Shown: positions 44,479 through 52,793, numbered from the stretch's first letter. The stretch: 64,000 nucleotides of DNA from Lacticaseibacillus kribbianus (GCF_020180945.1 NZ_JAIPUL010000002.1:186001-250000); one strand, 5' to 3'. Notes: generated by a model from the sequence alone, not told the origin. Made by a program: numbers and translations.

Positions 44479-45288
44479 ATGCACTCACCACAGCTGCTCG
44501 ACCTCGAGCAGGCCTTTTCGAGCTGGATCCTGTACTTTTTCGCCTACGCCTTCGTCGGCTGGGTCTGGGAAAGCGGGTTCGTCAGCGTGCAAAAACGCCG
44601 CTGGGTGAACTCGGGCTTCCTGAACGGCCCGTGGATTCCGGTGTATGGCTTCGCGATGACCGCGGTGCTGGCCGCCATCGCGCCGTTCCAAAACAACATC
44701 GTCGCGCTGTACCTGCTGTCGGCCGTCGTAATCACCGTCATCGAGTACGTGACCAGCTGGCTGATGGAGGCCCTGTTTCACGCGCGGTGGTGGGATTACA
44801 GCAACATCCCGCTGAACCTCAACGGCCGCGTCGCCTTGCCAATCTCGGCCTTCTGGGGGCTTGGGATGGTCGTGATCGTGAAGTACGTCCACCCGCTGGT
44901 CTCGCGGGTGGTCGGGCGCGTCGACACGACGTACGGCATGTTCGCCAGCTTTCTTTTGATCGCGCTGTTCATGTTCGACCTCGGCTTCACGCTGGCCAAC
45001 ATGCTCGCGTTCGGCGCGGCGACCAAGCGCATCGGCGACGCCATCGAGACGCAGAAAAAGGCCCTGGCTACGGCCGCGGCGGCGGCCGGCGACCGGCTGG
45101 AGCAGGAGTACCCGTGGCTTGAGCAGTACCGAAAGGACGCGGCGGCGCGCGCCAAGCTGCCGCGCCTGAGCTACGTTCAGCGCCGCGTCCTCAAGAGCTT
45201 CCCGAACCTGCGCCTGAACGACACGGCCACCTCGGCCAAGGAAATCTCGGCTTTGGCGGAGCTGCTGAAGAAACGAATTAAGAAGTAG
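44479..45288 (+). CDS. CmpB-like membrane protein (PF06541, putative ABC transporter)
   Basis: 269 residues. The family pattern is clear: FAYAFVGWVWESGFVSVQKR, WVNSGFLNGPWIPVYGF, EYVTSWLMEALFHARWWDYS, then NIPLNLNGRVALPISAFWGLG. Five to six membrane helices, then a charged cytosolic tail from about 190. Role unknown despite the ABC-transporter name. AAGGAGG precedes ATG 44479. It is 16 bases after the TSUP stop. Confidence 0.88.
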   Translation: MHSPQLLDLEQAFSSWILYFFAYAFVGWVWESGFVSVQKRRWVNSGFLNGPWIPVYGFAMTAVLAAIAPFQNNIVALYLLSAVVITVIEYVTSWLMEALFHARWWDYSNIPLNLNGRVALPISAFWGLGMVVIVKYVHPLVSRVVGRVDTTYGMFASFLLIALFMFDLGFTLANMLAFGAATKRIGDAIETQKKALATAAAAAGDRLEQEYPWLEQYRKDAAARAKLPRLSYVQRRVLKSFPNLRLNDTATSAKEISALAELLKKRIKK

Positions 45289-45299
45289 CCAAGCGGGCC

Positions 45300-45512
45300 G
45301 CGGCCTCCGGGACCCGGGGCAAGGCGGGCTGTGCGGCCGGTTTCCGCCCGAAACGGGCTCCAACCTAAAAGATGAGCCAACCGTCGCCTTCGGCTCCATT
45401 GGTTGTCTCATCTTTTGCCGGAAGCAGTGGCGCGAATGCCCCGCAAGGACCGCGGGTCATCCGGGCCACTGCTTCTTTCACGGCCCGCCTTGCCCCGGGA
45501 CCCTCCGGCCGC
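45300..45512 (+). other. Large four-way-junction inverted-repeat structure, non-coding
   Basis: Outer arms of 34 bases (45300-45333 and 45479-45512) pair over GCGGCC, then CCCGGGGCAAGGCGGGC and beyond. Inside are three hairpins: GTTTC-CGCCC-GAAAC (about 45340-45354); AAAAGATGAG / CTCATCTTTT (45367-45416) with inner CCAACC/GGTTG and GCCTTCGGC; and GAAGCAGTGGC / GCCACTGCTTC (45421-45475) with inner CCCGC/GCGGG. A perfect GGCAGCG-N7-CGCTGCC hairpin follows at about 45526-45546. No coding potential. It lies between the CmpB gene and the alkD pseudogene; nature unknown. Confidence 0.75.
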
Positions 45513-45657
45513 TACACAGTGGGTGGTGGCAGCGATAATAACGCTGCCCTTGCCAAGCCAGCGCTTGCTTGTTGGTCGGCGGAATTCGTTTACACGCGGC
45601 ATTAAGCGTCAGCAATCAGGGGTTGGCGCAAGCACCGGTCACGCAAGGGGGAACATC

Positions 45658-46325
45658 ATGACAACAATAGATGACAGCATCGACGCCGCGTCGCGGTTCA
45701 CCCTGGTCGGCGACCCGGCCAAGGCGCCGCAGATGGCGGCCTACATGAAAAACCAGTTTCCGTTCCTCGGGGTGCAAAGCGTGCCGCGGCGGGCGCAGAG
45801 CCGGCCGTGGCTGGCGGCGGCCAAGACACGGCCGGTGCCGACCGTTTTGACCCGGGTGCGGAGCTGTACGCCCGGCCGGCGCGCGAGTACCAGTACGTCG
45901 CCATCGACCTCGCGCTGGCCGTCGCGCCGCGGCTGAGCCTAGACGACCTGCTGGCGCTGCGGCCGCTGGTCACCGAGAAGCCGTGGTGGGACACGGTCGA
46001 CGCGTGGCGCGGGGTCTACGGCGCGGCGCTGGCCCACCATCAGGACTGGCGCGGCGCGCTGTACGGGATGTTCGCTGAGCGCCCGGCGATGTGGGAGCGG
46101 CGCATCGCCATCACGCTGCAGCTGATGGAGAAGGCCAACACCGACCGCGGCCTGCTGACGGCGGCGATTCGGTACGATCGGTTGACCGACGAGTTCTTCA
46201 TCCAAAAGGCGATTGGTTGGGCCCTGCGGCAGTACAGCAAGACCGACCCGCAGTGGGTGCGCGACTTCCTCGCTGAACAGCCGCTGAGCCGCCTGGCGAC
46301 GCGAGAGGCTAGCAAATTTCTGTGA
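45658..46325 (+). pseudogene. alkD: DNA alkylation repair protein (AlkD-like), frameshifted
   Basis: ATG 45658 with AAGGGGG upstream begins a protein with the AlkD-type N-terminus (MAAYMKNQFPFLGVQSVPRR). The frame is lost at about 45830-45850. The rest, from GAELYARPAREYQYVAIDLA through KPWWDTVDAWR to the end, continues in the -1 frame to 46325. Combined length (about 220 residues) and motifs fit the HEAT-like AlkC/AlkD glycosylases that excise alkylated bases. One missing base explains it; decay or assembly error are both possible. Confidence 0.82.
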
Positions 46326-46371
46326 TGAAAGTGGGGCCCAGATTCGGTCGCAAAAAACGCGAGTCAGTTGC

Positions 46372-46424
46372 TTGACGTAAAATTGGTCTAGTGTTAAGAT
46401 GCCATCAGATGATTATCTTAGCAC
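46372..46424 (+). promoter_or_regulatory. Strong promoter with overlapping inverted repeat, upstream of the structured RNA
   Basis: TTGACG (46372-46377), 17 bases, TAAGAT (46395-46400). GTGTTAAGAT (46391-46400) can pair with ATCTTAGCAC (46415-46424), an inverted repeat with a 14-base spacer that covers the -10 and start region and could be an operator. Confidence 0.75.
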
Positions 46425-46807
46425 GGGAAGACAGCCACGGCCACGGCTGCGCACCCTTCACCGCGCGGGCCTGAGGTTGCGGTTAGCACCGCGCCGTCAA
46501 GCTGCCCTTGCCAAGCCGCAGTGTTGTGCCACACGGCTTTTAAGCGCAAACGCTTTAGTTGCAACCCCGGAAACTTGCGAGGGGACACCAGGGAGACCCG
46601 CTCCACCCCACCGGCTGCAGGCCGGCAACCGCCACTCCTAAGCGAGCCAGCAGCGCGGTTGCCGGGACCGGTGGGTGCTCCACAGGTACCACCACGGTAA
46701 GACGAAGACAGAAGCCTAGCCGAATCAGACCAGAGCCACCGCACAGTGTGAGCGCGGTGGCTTCGGCGCGCCCGGCACAACCAATCGTGGTTGCGCCGGG
46801 CTTTTTT
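46407..46807 (+). ncRNA. ~400-nt structured transcript of unknown family (leader or independent RNA) before the MFS gene
   Basis: Between a near-consensus promoter and a strong terminator there is no credible gene but many stems: CAGCC-N9-GGCTG (about 46432-46449), GCGCGG/CCGCGC, AAGCCG/CGGCTT (46513-46539), AAGCG-CAAA-CGCTT (46542-46555), CCCC/GGGG, CCCACCGG/CCGGTGGG (46607-46675) enclosing CCGGCAACCGC/GCGGTTGCCGG, and GCCACCGC/GCGGTGGC. RNase P, tmRNA and 4.5S signatures are absent. It could be an attenuating leader of the MFS exporter or a stand-alone RNA. Confidence 0.65.
46769..46807 (+). terminator. Terminator of the structured transcript
   Basis: GCCCGGCACAACCA / TGGTTGCGCCGGGC stem (one mismatch) followed by six T residues, about 80 bases before the MFS start. 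Confidence 0.92.
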
Positions 46808-46888
46808 ACTGTCCCGCCTTGCGCCTGGGGGCTTTGGGGTGTTGAATGGATAGGTACGTCAAATTTCACGCAGAGAGAAGCGAGCATC

Positions 46889-48358
46889 TTGTCCAGACGC
46901 AACATCCTGATTGTCACCATCGCGCTTTTGCTGTCCAACGCCATGAGCGGGCTGGACGGCACCATCGTCACCACCGCGCTGCCGGCCATCATCGCCGACC
47001 TGCACGGGCTCAAGTGGATGGCGTGGATCGTCGCCATCTTCCTGCTCGGCACCGCGGTGTCCACGCTCGTGTGGAGCAAGCTGGGCGAGCGCGTCGGCAA
47101 CAAAAAGGCCTACCAGCTGGCGGCCGCGTTCTTCGTGGTCGGCAGCTTCCTGCAGGGGCTGGCGCCGAACATGCTCTTTTTGATCCTCGCCCGCGCAATC
47201 GCCGGCATCGGCAACGGCGGCATGATCAGCCTGCCTTACATCATCTACGCCAAACTCTACGAGAACCCGCGCAAGCGCATGCAGGTGCTGGGGCTGGTCA
47301 GCGCGTTCTACTCGACGGCCACCATCATCGGCCCGCTGGTCGGCGGCGCCATCGTCGACCTGTTCACCTGGCACTGGGTGTTTTACATCAACGTGCCGAT
47401 TGGGCTGCTGTCGGCGGTGCTGGTCCAGGTCTTCTACACTCACGAAACCGTGACGCCGAGCCGGGCCAAAACGGACTACCTGGGCGCCGGCCTGATGGTG
47501 ATCGGCCTGGTCAGCCTGCTGGGCGCGCTCGAGCTGGTCGGGCTGACCAGCCCGTGGCTGATCCTGCTGCCGCTGGCCGTGGCGGCCATCAGCTTCGCCG
47601 CCCTGGTGCGCGTCGAGCGCGCGGCGGCCGACCCGATCGTGCCGGGGCGCCTGTTCAAAAACGGCCCGCTGGTGATCGACTTCGTGCTGTTCACCATCAT
47701 CTGGGGCGCGTTCATGGGTTTTCTGACCTACAGTCCGATGTGGGCGCAGGTGCTGCTCGGCACCACGGCGCTGATCGGGGGCGCGACGCAGATCCCCAGC
47801 TCGATCACCGACATCATCGGCTCCGAGGCCGTGCCGGCGCTGCGCCGGCGCTTCACGCCGCACCAGGTGCTGACGCTGAACATCGTGCCGCTGACATTGG
47901 CCTTTGTGGTGCTGGTCGCGGCCGGCGTCAAGGCGCCGTACTGGCTGCTGTTGGTCGCCGGGGCGCTTGAGGGTTTTGGCAACGGCGGCTGCTTCAACGA
48001 GCTGCAGGTCAAGGTGCAGCAGGACGTTGCCCCGGCCGACATGCCGGTGGCCACCTCGTTTTCATTTTTGATCCGCATGCTCAGCCAGACCTTCACCACC
48101 GCGATCTTCGGCCTGCTGATGAACCAGGCGCTGTTTGCCGGCGTGCGGCGGTCGCACGGCACCATCACGATGGCGATGCTCAACAAGCTGTCCGACGCCG
48201 CAAGCGTCAAGAGCCTGCCGGCGCGGCTTTTGCCGCAGATGCGCACAATTCTGCACAGCGGCCTGCACCGCATCATGTGGCTGGCGCTGGCCCTGATGCT
48301 GGTCGCCCTGGTGATCAACCTCTGGGCACAGCGGCGCGAGGCGCGCGTGGCGGCCTGA
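46889..48358 (+). CDS. MFS multidrug exporter, DHA2 (14-TM) type
   Basis: 489 residues from TTG 46889 (weak GAGAGAAG upstream); upstream in-frame codons run through the terminator and are not used. The motif SGLDGTIVTTALPAI in helix 1, WSKLGERVGNKKAYQ in loop 2-3, and GPLVGGAIVD (motif C) of drug:H+ antiporters are present, with 14 hydrophobic segments. Expression probably depends on the structured leader and terminator upstream; substrate unknown. Confidence 0.9.
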   Translation: MSRRNILIVTIALLLSNAMSGLDGTIVTTALPAIIADLHGLKWMAWIVAIFLLGTAVSTLVWSKLGERVGNKKAYQLAAAFFVVGSFLQGLAPNMLFLILARAIAGIGNGGMISLPYIIYAKLYENPRKRMQVLGLVSAFYSTATIIGPLVGGAIVDLFTWHWVFYINVPIGLLSAVLVQVFYTHETVTPSRAKTDYLGAGLMVIGLVSLLGALELVGLTSPWLILLPLAVAAISFAALVRVERAAADPIVPGRLFKNGPLVIDFVLFTIIWGAFMGFLTYSPMWAQVLLGTTALIGGATQIPSSITDIIGSEAVPALRRRFTPHQVLTLNIVPLTLAFVVLVAAGVKAPYWLLLVAGALEGFGNGGCFNELQVKVQQDVAPADMPVATSFSFLIRMLSQTFTTAIFGLLMNQALFAGVRRSHGTITMAMLNKLSDAASVKSLPARLLPQMRTILHSGLHRIMWLALALMLVALVINLWAQRREARVAA

Positions 48359-48366
48359 CTAGGCGA

Positions 48367-48413
48367 CGAAAAAATCGGCTCCTCCCAAAAAGTGGGGGAG
48401 CCGATTTTTTTTT
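48367..48413 (+). terminator. Bidirectional terminator between the MFS gene and pepT
   Basis: AAAAAATCGGCTCC / GGAGCCGATTTTTT with a C5/G5 inner pairing, flanked by A and T runs. Confidence 0.9.
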
Positions 48414-48528
48414 GTGTGGTTGCGCGCTGGTCGCGGCGGGTGGCTGCGACCGCTGGTGCCAGGTTCGGCGGCGGGGGTGCGCCGTGCCAGGCGGCCAGAC
48501 GCGAACCTGGCGGCCGGGGCCGTGCGGG

Positions 48529-49761
48529 TCACGCCAGCGTTGGGCTCAGCGTCGCGACGTTGACCAGCACCTCCGCGAGCTTGGCAATCGCCTCGAGCGA
48601 CACGCACTCGTAGGGGCCGTGGAAGTTCAGGCCGCCGTTGAACAGGTTGGGCGTCGGCAGGCCGCGCGCCGTGAGCTTGCTGCCGTCGGTGCCGCCGCGG
48701 AACGGTTCGTAGGTCGGGGTCAGCCCGGCCCGGCGGATCGCCGCCTCGGCCAGGCGCAGCGGCGTGGGGTCGTGGTCCAGCACCGGCTTGGGGTTGTGGT
48801 ACTGGTCGTGCATGGTCAGGGTCAGCCGCGGCTCGTCCAGCTGCGCGTTGAGCGCCGCGACCGCCGTTGCCAGCTGTTTTTTCCTGCCGGCGAACCCGGC
48901 GGTGGCAAAGTCGCGGATCAGGTAGGTCAGCGTGGCGGAGGCGGCGCTGCCGGTGAAACCGTCGAGCATGAAAAAGCCGGAGTGGCCGCGGCTGTGCTCC
49001 GGTCGGTCATCGGCCGGCAGCGCGGCGTCCAGCCGCTCGCCCAGCGTGATTGCGTTGACCAAAAGCCCGTACGCCTCGCCCGGGTGCACGGCGCGGCCGC
49101 GGATGGTGACCACAGCCTCCGCGGCGTTGAAGGTCTCGTCCTCAATCTGGCCCAGCGCCCCGTTGTCCAGGGTGTAGGCGAAATCGGCGCCAATGCCCGC
49201 GACGTCGAAGCGGTCGGCGCCGACGCCGATCTCCTCGTCGGGACCAAAGGCCAGGCGAATCGGGCCGCGCGGCAGGTCTGGGTTGGCCAAAAGCACCCGC
49301 ACGGCGGCCATCGCCCCGGCGATGCCGGCCTTGTCGTCGGCCCCGAGCAGCGTGGTGCCGTCGGTGGTGACCAGCGTCTGGCCGAAGAAGCGCGAGAGCG
49401 CCGGGAACTCGGCGGTGGTCAGGCTCAGCCCGTTGGCCCAGCGAATCGGCGCGCCCCGGTAGTCGGGGTGAAACTGCGGGTGAACGTCGGCCGCGGCGAA
49501 GTCGGCGGTGTCCAGGTGCGCGATCCAGCCGATGACGGGGCCCAGCGCGGTGCCGGGCAGCGTGGCGGTGACGAACCCGTCGGCTGGGTTCAACCGCGCG
49601 TCGGCGAGGCCCATTTCGTGCAGCTGGTCGACCAGCAGCTCGGCCAGCGCCGTCTGGCCCGGGGTGCTCGGCACCTGCGCCGTTTTGCTGGCGTCCGAGC
49701 GGGTGTTGACTGCGACGTAGCGGGTGAAGTCGCGCTGAATGGCGGACAGGTCGTAGGTCAT
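48529..49761 (-). CDS. pepT: Peptidase T (tripeptidase)
   Basis: 410 residues, M20B metallopeptidase releasing the N-terminal residue from tripeptides in the cytosol. Metal ligands and catalytic residues are in place: AHLDTAD (about 84-90), GADDKAG, GPDEEIGVGAD and NFHGPYE near the C-terminus; the FRGGTDGSKLT motif is also present. The stop of the preceding gene lies one base before its ATG, so the two form an operon. Confidence 0.95.
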   Translation of the reverse strand: MTYDLSAIQRDFTRYVAVNTRSDASKTAQVPSTPGQTALAELLVDQLHEMGLADARLNPADGFVTATLPGTALGPVIGWIAHLDTADFAAADVHPQFHPDYRGAPIRWANGLSLTTAEFPALSRFFGQTLVTTDGTTLLGADDKAGIAGAMAAVRVLLANPDLPRGPIRLAFGPDEEIGVGADRFDVAGIGADFAYTLDNGALGQIEDETFNAAEAVVTIRGRAVHPGEAYGLLVNAITLGERLDAALPADDRPEHSRGHSGFFMLDGFTGSAASATLTYLIRDFATAGFAGRKKQLATAVAALNAQLDEPRLTLTMHDQYHNPKPVLDHDPTPLRLAEAAIRRAGLTPTYEPFRGGTDGSKLTARGLPTPNLFNGGLNFHGPYECVSLEAIAKLAEVLVNVATLSPTLA

Positions 49762-49762
49762 G

Positions 49763-50131
49763 TCACGCCTCCCCCTGCTGGATCAGCGACAGCCGCGTCA
49801 GGCCGGCCGCGATGTCGGCGCGTGCGTAGTCGGCGGCCGCAAGCGTGGCGTCGTCCAGCGCGTTGAGTCGGGAGAAAAACCAGGTGCCCAGCGCGACGAA
49901 CTGCGCCTCGGGCACGGCGTAGCGGCGGGCGAACAGGTCGCGGGTGGCGCCGTGCAGGTCGCCGGCGGCAATCGCAGCCTCAAGCTCGGCCTGGTAGGGC
50001 AGCCGCCGCGCGTCCTCCTGGGGAAAAATCACCTCGTGGCCGGGCTCGCCGCCGCTGGCCCCGAGCAGCGCGCCGAGGCCGCGGGCCAGCGCCTTGATCT
50101 GGCGCAGAATCGGATCGGTTTCTTCTTGCAT
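49763..50131 (-). CDS. Conserved hypothetical protein, DUF6483-like
   Basis: 122 residues from ATG 50131; CAGGAG nine bases upstream decides against ATG 50140. Entirely helical pattern: an N-terminal EETDPILRQIKALARGLGALLG, then a region like a small tetratricopeptide fold (LPYQAELEAAIAAGDLHGATRDLF). It resembles short Firmicutes proteins of the DUF6483 type. Role unknown. Probably co-transcribed with pepT. Confidence 0.7.
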   Translation of the reverse strand: MQEETDPILRQIKALARGLGALLGASGGEPGHEVIFPQEDARRLPYQAELEAAIAAGDLHGATRDLFARRYAVPEAQFVALGTWFFSRLNALDDATLAAADYARADIAAGLTRLSLIQQGEA

Positions 50132-50260
50132 GGTCAACATCTCCTGAGGGTGACGCCGCGCGGGACGCACAGCGCGGCACCGGGGATCGCCGTGCGGCCA
50201 CCCATTTCCTTTTGGCTCACAGCGTAAGCCTTTTCACCGCGAATTTCAACCGTGAGACGC

Positions 50261-50310
50261 CAACGCGGCCGGCCGCCGCTCCCGTAATGGGAGGACAGCC
50301 GGCCGCGTTG
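50261..50310 (-). terminator. GC-rich nested hairpin downstream of the aminotransferase gene
   Basis: CAACGCGGCCGGC / GCCGGCCGCGTTG (13 bp) with inner CTCCC-GTAAT-GGGAG. There is no T run on either strand, so it may act as a barrier or mRNA-stabilising structure rather than a classical terminator. Confidence 0.5.
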
Positions 50311-50321
50311 CGGTCGTGGGC

Positions 50322-51509
50322 TCAGCGCGCCGCGGCCCGCGCCGGGCGCTCGGCCTGCGCCAGGGCGGCGCAAAGGCGCGCGCAGCCGCGGTCGATCTCG
50401 TCGAGGCTGGCACCGGTGAAGCTCAGGCGCGCCGCGTTGTGGAAGTGGCCGAAGGGGCTCAGGCCGCTGCCAGGAATCACGGTGACATTGGCCGCGCGCA
50501 GCGGGCCCTGGGCGAAGGCCATCGCGTCAAAGTCCGCGGGCCCCGTCAGCCAGAGGAAGAAGCCACCGTCCGGCCGGGTGACGGCAAACCCTTCCGGCAG
50601 CGCCCGGGTCAGCGCGGTGTGCATGCGTGCGAGCTTGGCGCTGTAAACGGCGCGCAGCCGCGCGATGTGGCGGTCCAGGTCGTGGTTTTGGAGGTAGGCG
50701 GCGACCGCGGCGGTGGTCAGGCCGCTGGTCTCCAGGTCGCAGCCGCCCTTGAGCGCCCGTAGCGGGGCCATCAGGCGGGGACCGGCGACCAGCCAGCCCA
50801 GGCGCAGGCTCGGCGCCAGGATTTTGGAGAAGCTCGAGACGAACACCACGCGGTCCTGGGTGTCGAAGGCCTTGATCGGCGGCAGCTGGACGCCCTGGTA
50901 GCGCAGCTCGCGGTAGGGGGCGTCCTCGACGATCACGACGTCGTAGCGGTTGGCCAGGGCCACGAGGGCGCGGCGCTTGGCCAGAGACATCACGGTGCCG
51001 GTCGGGTTCTGGAAGTCGGGCACGGTGTAGATCAGCTTGACCTTGTGGCTGGCCAGCACCTGCTGCAGCGCGGTCAGGTCCAGGCCGTCAGCCTGCACGG
51101 GCACCTCGTAGTAGGTCGGCTGGTAGGCGTCAAAGGCCGACAGCGCGCCGATGTAGGTCGGACCCTCGACCACCAGGCCGTCGCCGGGATCCAGCAGCAG
51201 CTTGGCGGTGAGGTCCAGCGCCTGCTGGGCCCCCTGGGTGAGCATCACGTCGGCCGGCGTGCAGGGGATGCTGTCTTGGCTCATGCGCTGCGCCAGCTGG
51301 GCGCGCAGGGGCCGGTCGCCGCTTGGCCCGGCGTACTGCAGCGTTGTGGCGCTGGCACTTTGGCTCCACGCGCGGGCCAGGTCGGCCTGGGGGAAAAGCG
51401 CGGGGTCGGGGTACCCGCCGGCAAAAGCGATGGTCTGCGCATCCCGGGCGGCCAAAACGCCGTCCAAGCTGTTGGTCTGGTACGCTGCAAGTCGTGATGC
51501 CAATTTCAT
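50322..51509 (-). CDS. PLP-dependent aminotransferase (fold type I, 2-aminoadipate/aromatic type)
   Basis: 395 residues from ATG 51509, GGAG eight bases upstream. Fold-type I features: QGAQQALDL, PTYIGAL, the Asn-Pro-x-Gly PDFQNPTG, VEDAPYRELRY, the PLP lysine in SSFSKILAPSLRLGW, and a C-terminal Arg in AARLSF. The closest group is the MocR-related LysN/Aro8 class acting on branched, aromatic or aminoadipate substrates. It is divergent from a LysR gene that may control it. Confidence 0.9.
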   Translation of the reverse strand: MKLASRLAAYQTNSLDGVLAARDAQTIAFAGGYPDPALFPQADLARAWSQSASATTLQYAGPSGDRPLRAQLAQRMSQDSIPCTPADVMLTQGAQQALDLTAKLLLDPGDGLVVEGPTYIGALSAFDAYQPTYYEVPVQADGLDLTALQQVLASHKVKLIYTVPDFQNPTGTVMSLAKRRALVALANRYDVVIVEDAPYRELRYQGVQLPPIKAFDTQDRVVFVSSFSKILAPSLRLGWLVAGPRLMAPLRALKGGCDLETSGLTTAAVAAYLQNHDLDRHIARLRAVYSAKLARMHTALTRALPEGFAVTRPDGGFFLWLTGPADFDAMAFAQGPLRAANVTVIPGSGLSPFGHFHNAARLSFTGASLDEIDRGCARLCAALAQAERPARAAAR

Positions 51510-51589
51510 GCCGCTCACTCCGTTTCTATTGGTTGACTTTATCGTAACGCGCTCCTAAGATGAAGTAAAACTCAACTTATTCAGCGGCA

Positions 51590-51606
51590 GGTGAATGTGA
51601 TTCACC
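51590..51606 (+). promoter_or_regulatory. LysR-type operator palindrome between divergent genes
   Basis: GGTGAAT-GTG-ATTCACC is a perfect 17-bp palindrome with the T-N11-A core typical of LysR-type sites, about 40 bases before the LysR start. It is the natural candidate for autoregulation and for control of the divergent aminotransferase gene. Confidence 0.65.
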
Positions 51607-51644
51607 CCAAATGGTGGCCGGGCCACCGCCGCGAAAGGAGCAGC

Positions 51645-52547
51645 ATGAGCAATTTCAGTTACGAGGTCTTTCGCGCCGTGGTCGAGCAGGGGACCTTCAT
51701 CCAGGCGGCCAACAAGCTCAACGTCACGCCGAGCGCCGTCAGCCACAGCGTCAGCCAGCTCGAGGCCGCGCTGGGCTTCCCGCTGTTCATCAGAAACCGC
51801 ACCGGCGTCGAGCTGACGCCGGACGGGGCGCAGATCCTGCCGACGGTGCAGTCGATCCTGAACCTGGAGGACCAGCTGACCCAGATCGCCGACAACATCA
51901 ACGGGCTCAACACCGGCCGGGTGCGGCTCGGCGCCTTTTCCTCCGTGTCCACCAACTGGCTGGCGCCGATCATCCTGGACTTCAAGCGCCGCTACCCGGA
52001 CGTCGACGTCTCGGTGATGCAGGGCAGCTTCAACGACATCGTCGCGCAGGTGCGCACCGGCGCCATCGACATCGGCTTTTCCCTGCTGCCGGCCGATTCG
52101 ACGCTGGTGGTGACGCCCCTGATCAAGGACCCGATCTACTGCCTGACGCCGACGACGTTCACGCCGGCCAACGGGCACGACATGACCGGCGCGGACATGG
52201 ACGGGCACACGTTTATCCTGCAGCGCGGCGATTACGACCGCGACACGAAGGCGGCGCTGGACCGCTACCACGTCGACACCAACTCGCTGAACTACTCCAT
52301 CGACGACCAGTCGATCCTGTCGATGGTCGAGTCCGGCCTGGGCTGGGGCATTCTGCCGCGGCTGGCCCTGACCAAGCTGACCGGTTCGGTCAACGTCTAC
52401 CCGCTGGCGGAGCCCTTCGCGCGGACGCTGTGCCTGGTGATGAACCCGACCACGCAAAAATCGCCGTCCGTGGCGCACATGCTGACGGTGATCAAGGACT
52501 TCCTGCGCCGCGAGTACGGGGATGCGTGCCTGTTTGACGCCAAGTAG
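51645..52547 (+). CDS. LysR-family transcriptional regulator
   Basis: 300 residues from ATG 51645 (GAAAGGAG upstream). N-terminal HTH (about 5-62: VVEQGTFIQAANKLNVTPSA, VSHSVSQLEAALGFPLF) and effector domain (about 90-295). Divergent arrangement with the aminotransferase and the palindrome between them point to that gene as target. Confidence 0.92.
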   Translation: MSNFSYEVFRAVVEQGTFIQAANKLNVTPSAVSHSVSQLEAALGFPLFIRNRTGVELTPDGAQILPTVQSILNLEDQLTQIADNINGLNTGRVRLGAFSSVSTNWLAPIILDFKRRYPDVDVSVMQGSFNDIVAQVRTGAIDIGFSLLPADSTLVVTPLIKDPIYCLTPTTFTPANGHDMTGADMDGHTFILQRGDYDRDTKAALDRYHVDTNSLNYSIDDQSILSMVESGLGWGILPRLALTKLTGSVNVYPLAEPFARTLCLVMNPTTQKSPSVAHMLTVIKDFLRREYGDACLFDAK

Positions 52548-52590
52548 GGCGCAAGCGCCGGTGCGGCCGCCGTGCCGAAGACGGCGTGGC

Positions 52591-52688
52591 CCGGCGCACC
52601 CGGGTCAGCGCCGAGACACGGGTCGGCGCACCGGGTCATCGGTGAGACGCGGGTCTGCGCACCGGGTCAGCGGCCGAGACACGGATCG
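52591..52688 (+). repeat. Three copies of a ~31-bp tandem repeat
   Basis: Units beginning at about 52592, 52625 and 52656 share GCGCACC-GGGTCA-x-CG and GAGAC-x-CGG-x-TC. Non-coding; lies between the LysR and HAD genes. The rest of 52548-52740 shows nothing else. Confidence 0.75.
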
Positions 52689-52728
52689 ACACCACCGCAG
52701 CCGGTGGCGGCGGGCTGCACACCCGGGT

Positions 52729-52757
52729 TTGGGCAAAACCGTTTTTTCTGCTAGAAT
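52729..52757 (+). promoter_or_regulatory. Promoter of the HAD phosphatase gene
   Basis: TTGGGC (52729-52734), 17 bases, TAGAAT (52752-52757) with extended TGC. Confidence 0.7.
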
Positions 52758-52793
52758 TGATTTCAGCAGCCACTAATGAAGGGAAGTCTCGCC

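Noticed and set aside
45420-45475. Cobalamin-type riboswitch
   Set aside because: Short matches to GCCACTG and CCCCGCAA exist, but the order and the remaining conserved boxes do not fit.
45541-45557. 17-base identity with 46501-46517 (GCTGCCCTTGCCAAGCC) as a duplicated element
   Set aside because: The match does not extend with conserved stems on either side, so chance in GC-rich DNA cannot be excluded.
46399-46641. 80-codon leader-peptide gene in the structured transcript
   Set aside because: Its ATG overlaps the -10 hexamer, so it would not be transcribed, and the product looks non-coding.
46407-46807. RNase P RNA or tmRNA
   Set aside because: Size and promoter/terminator fit, but GAGGAAAGTCC, the ACAGAA-type region and a tRNA-like CCA end are absent on both strands.
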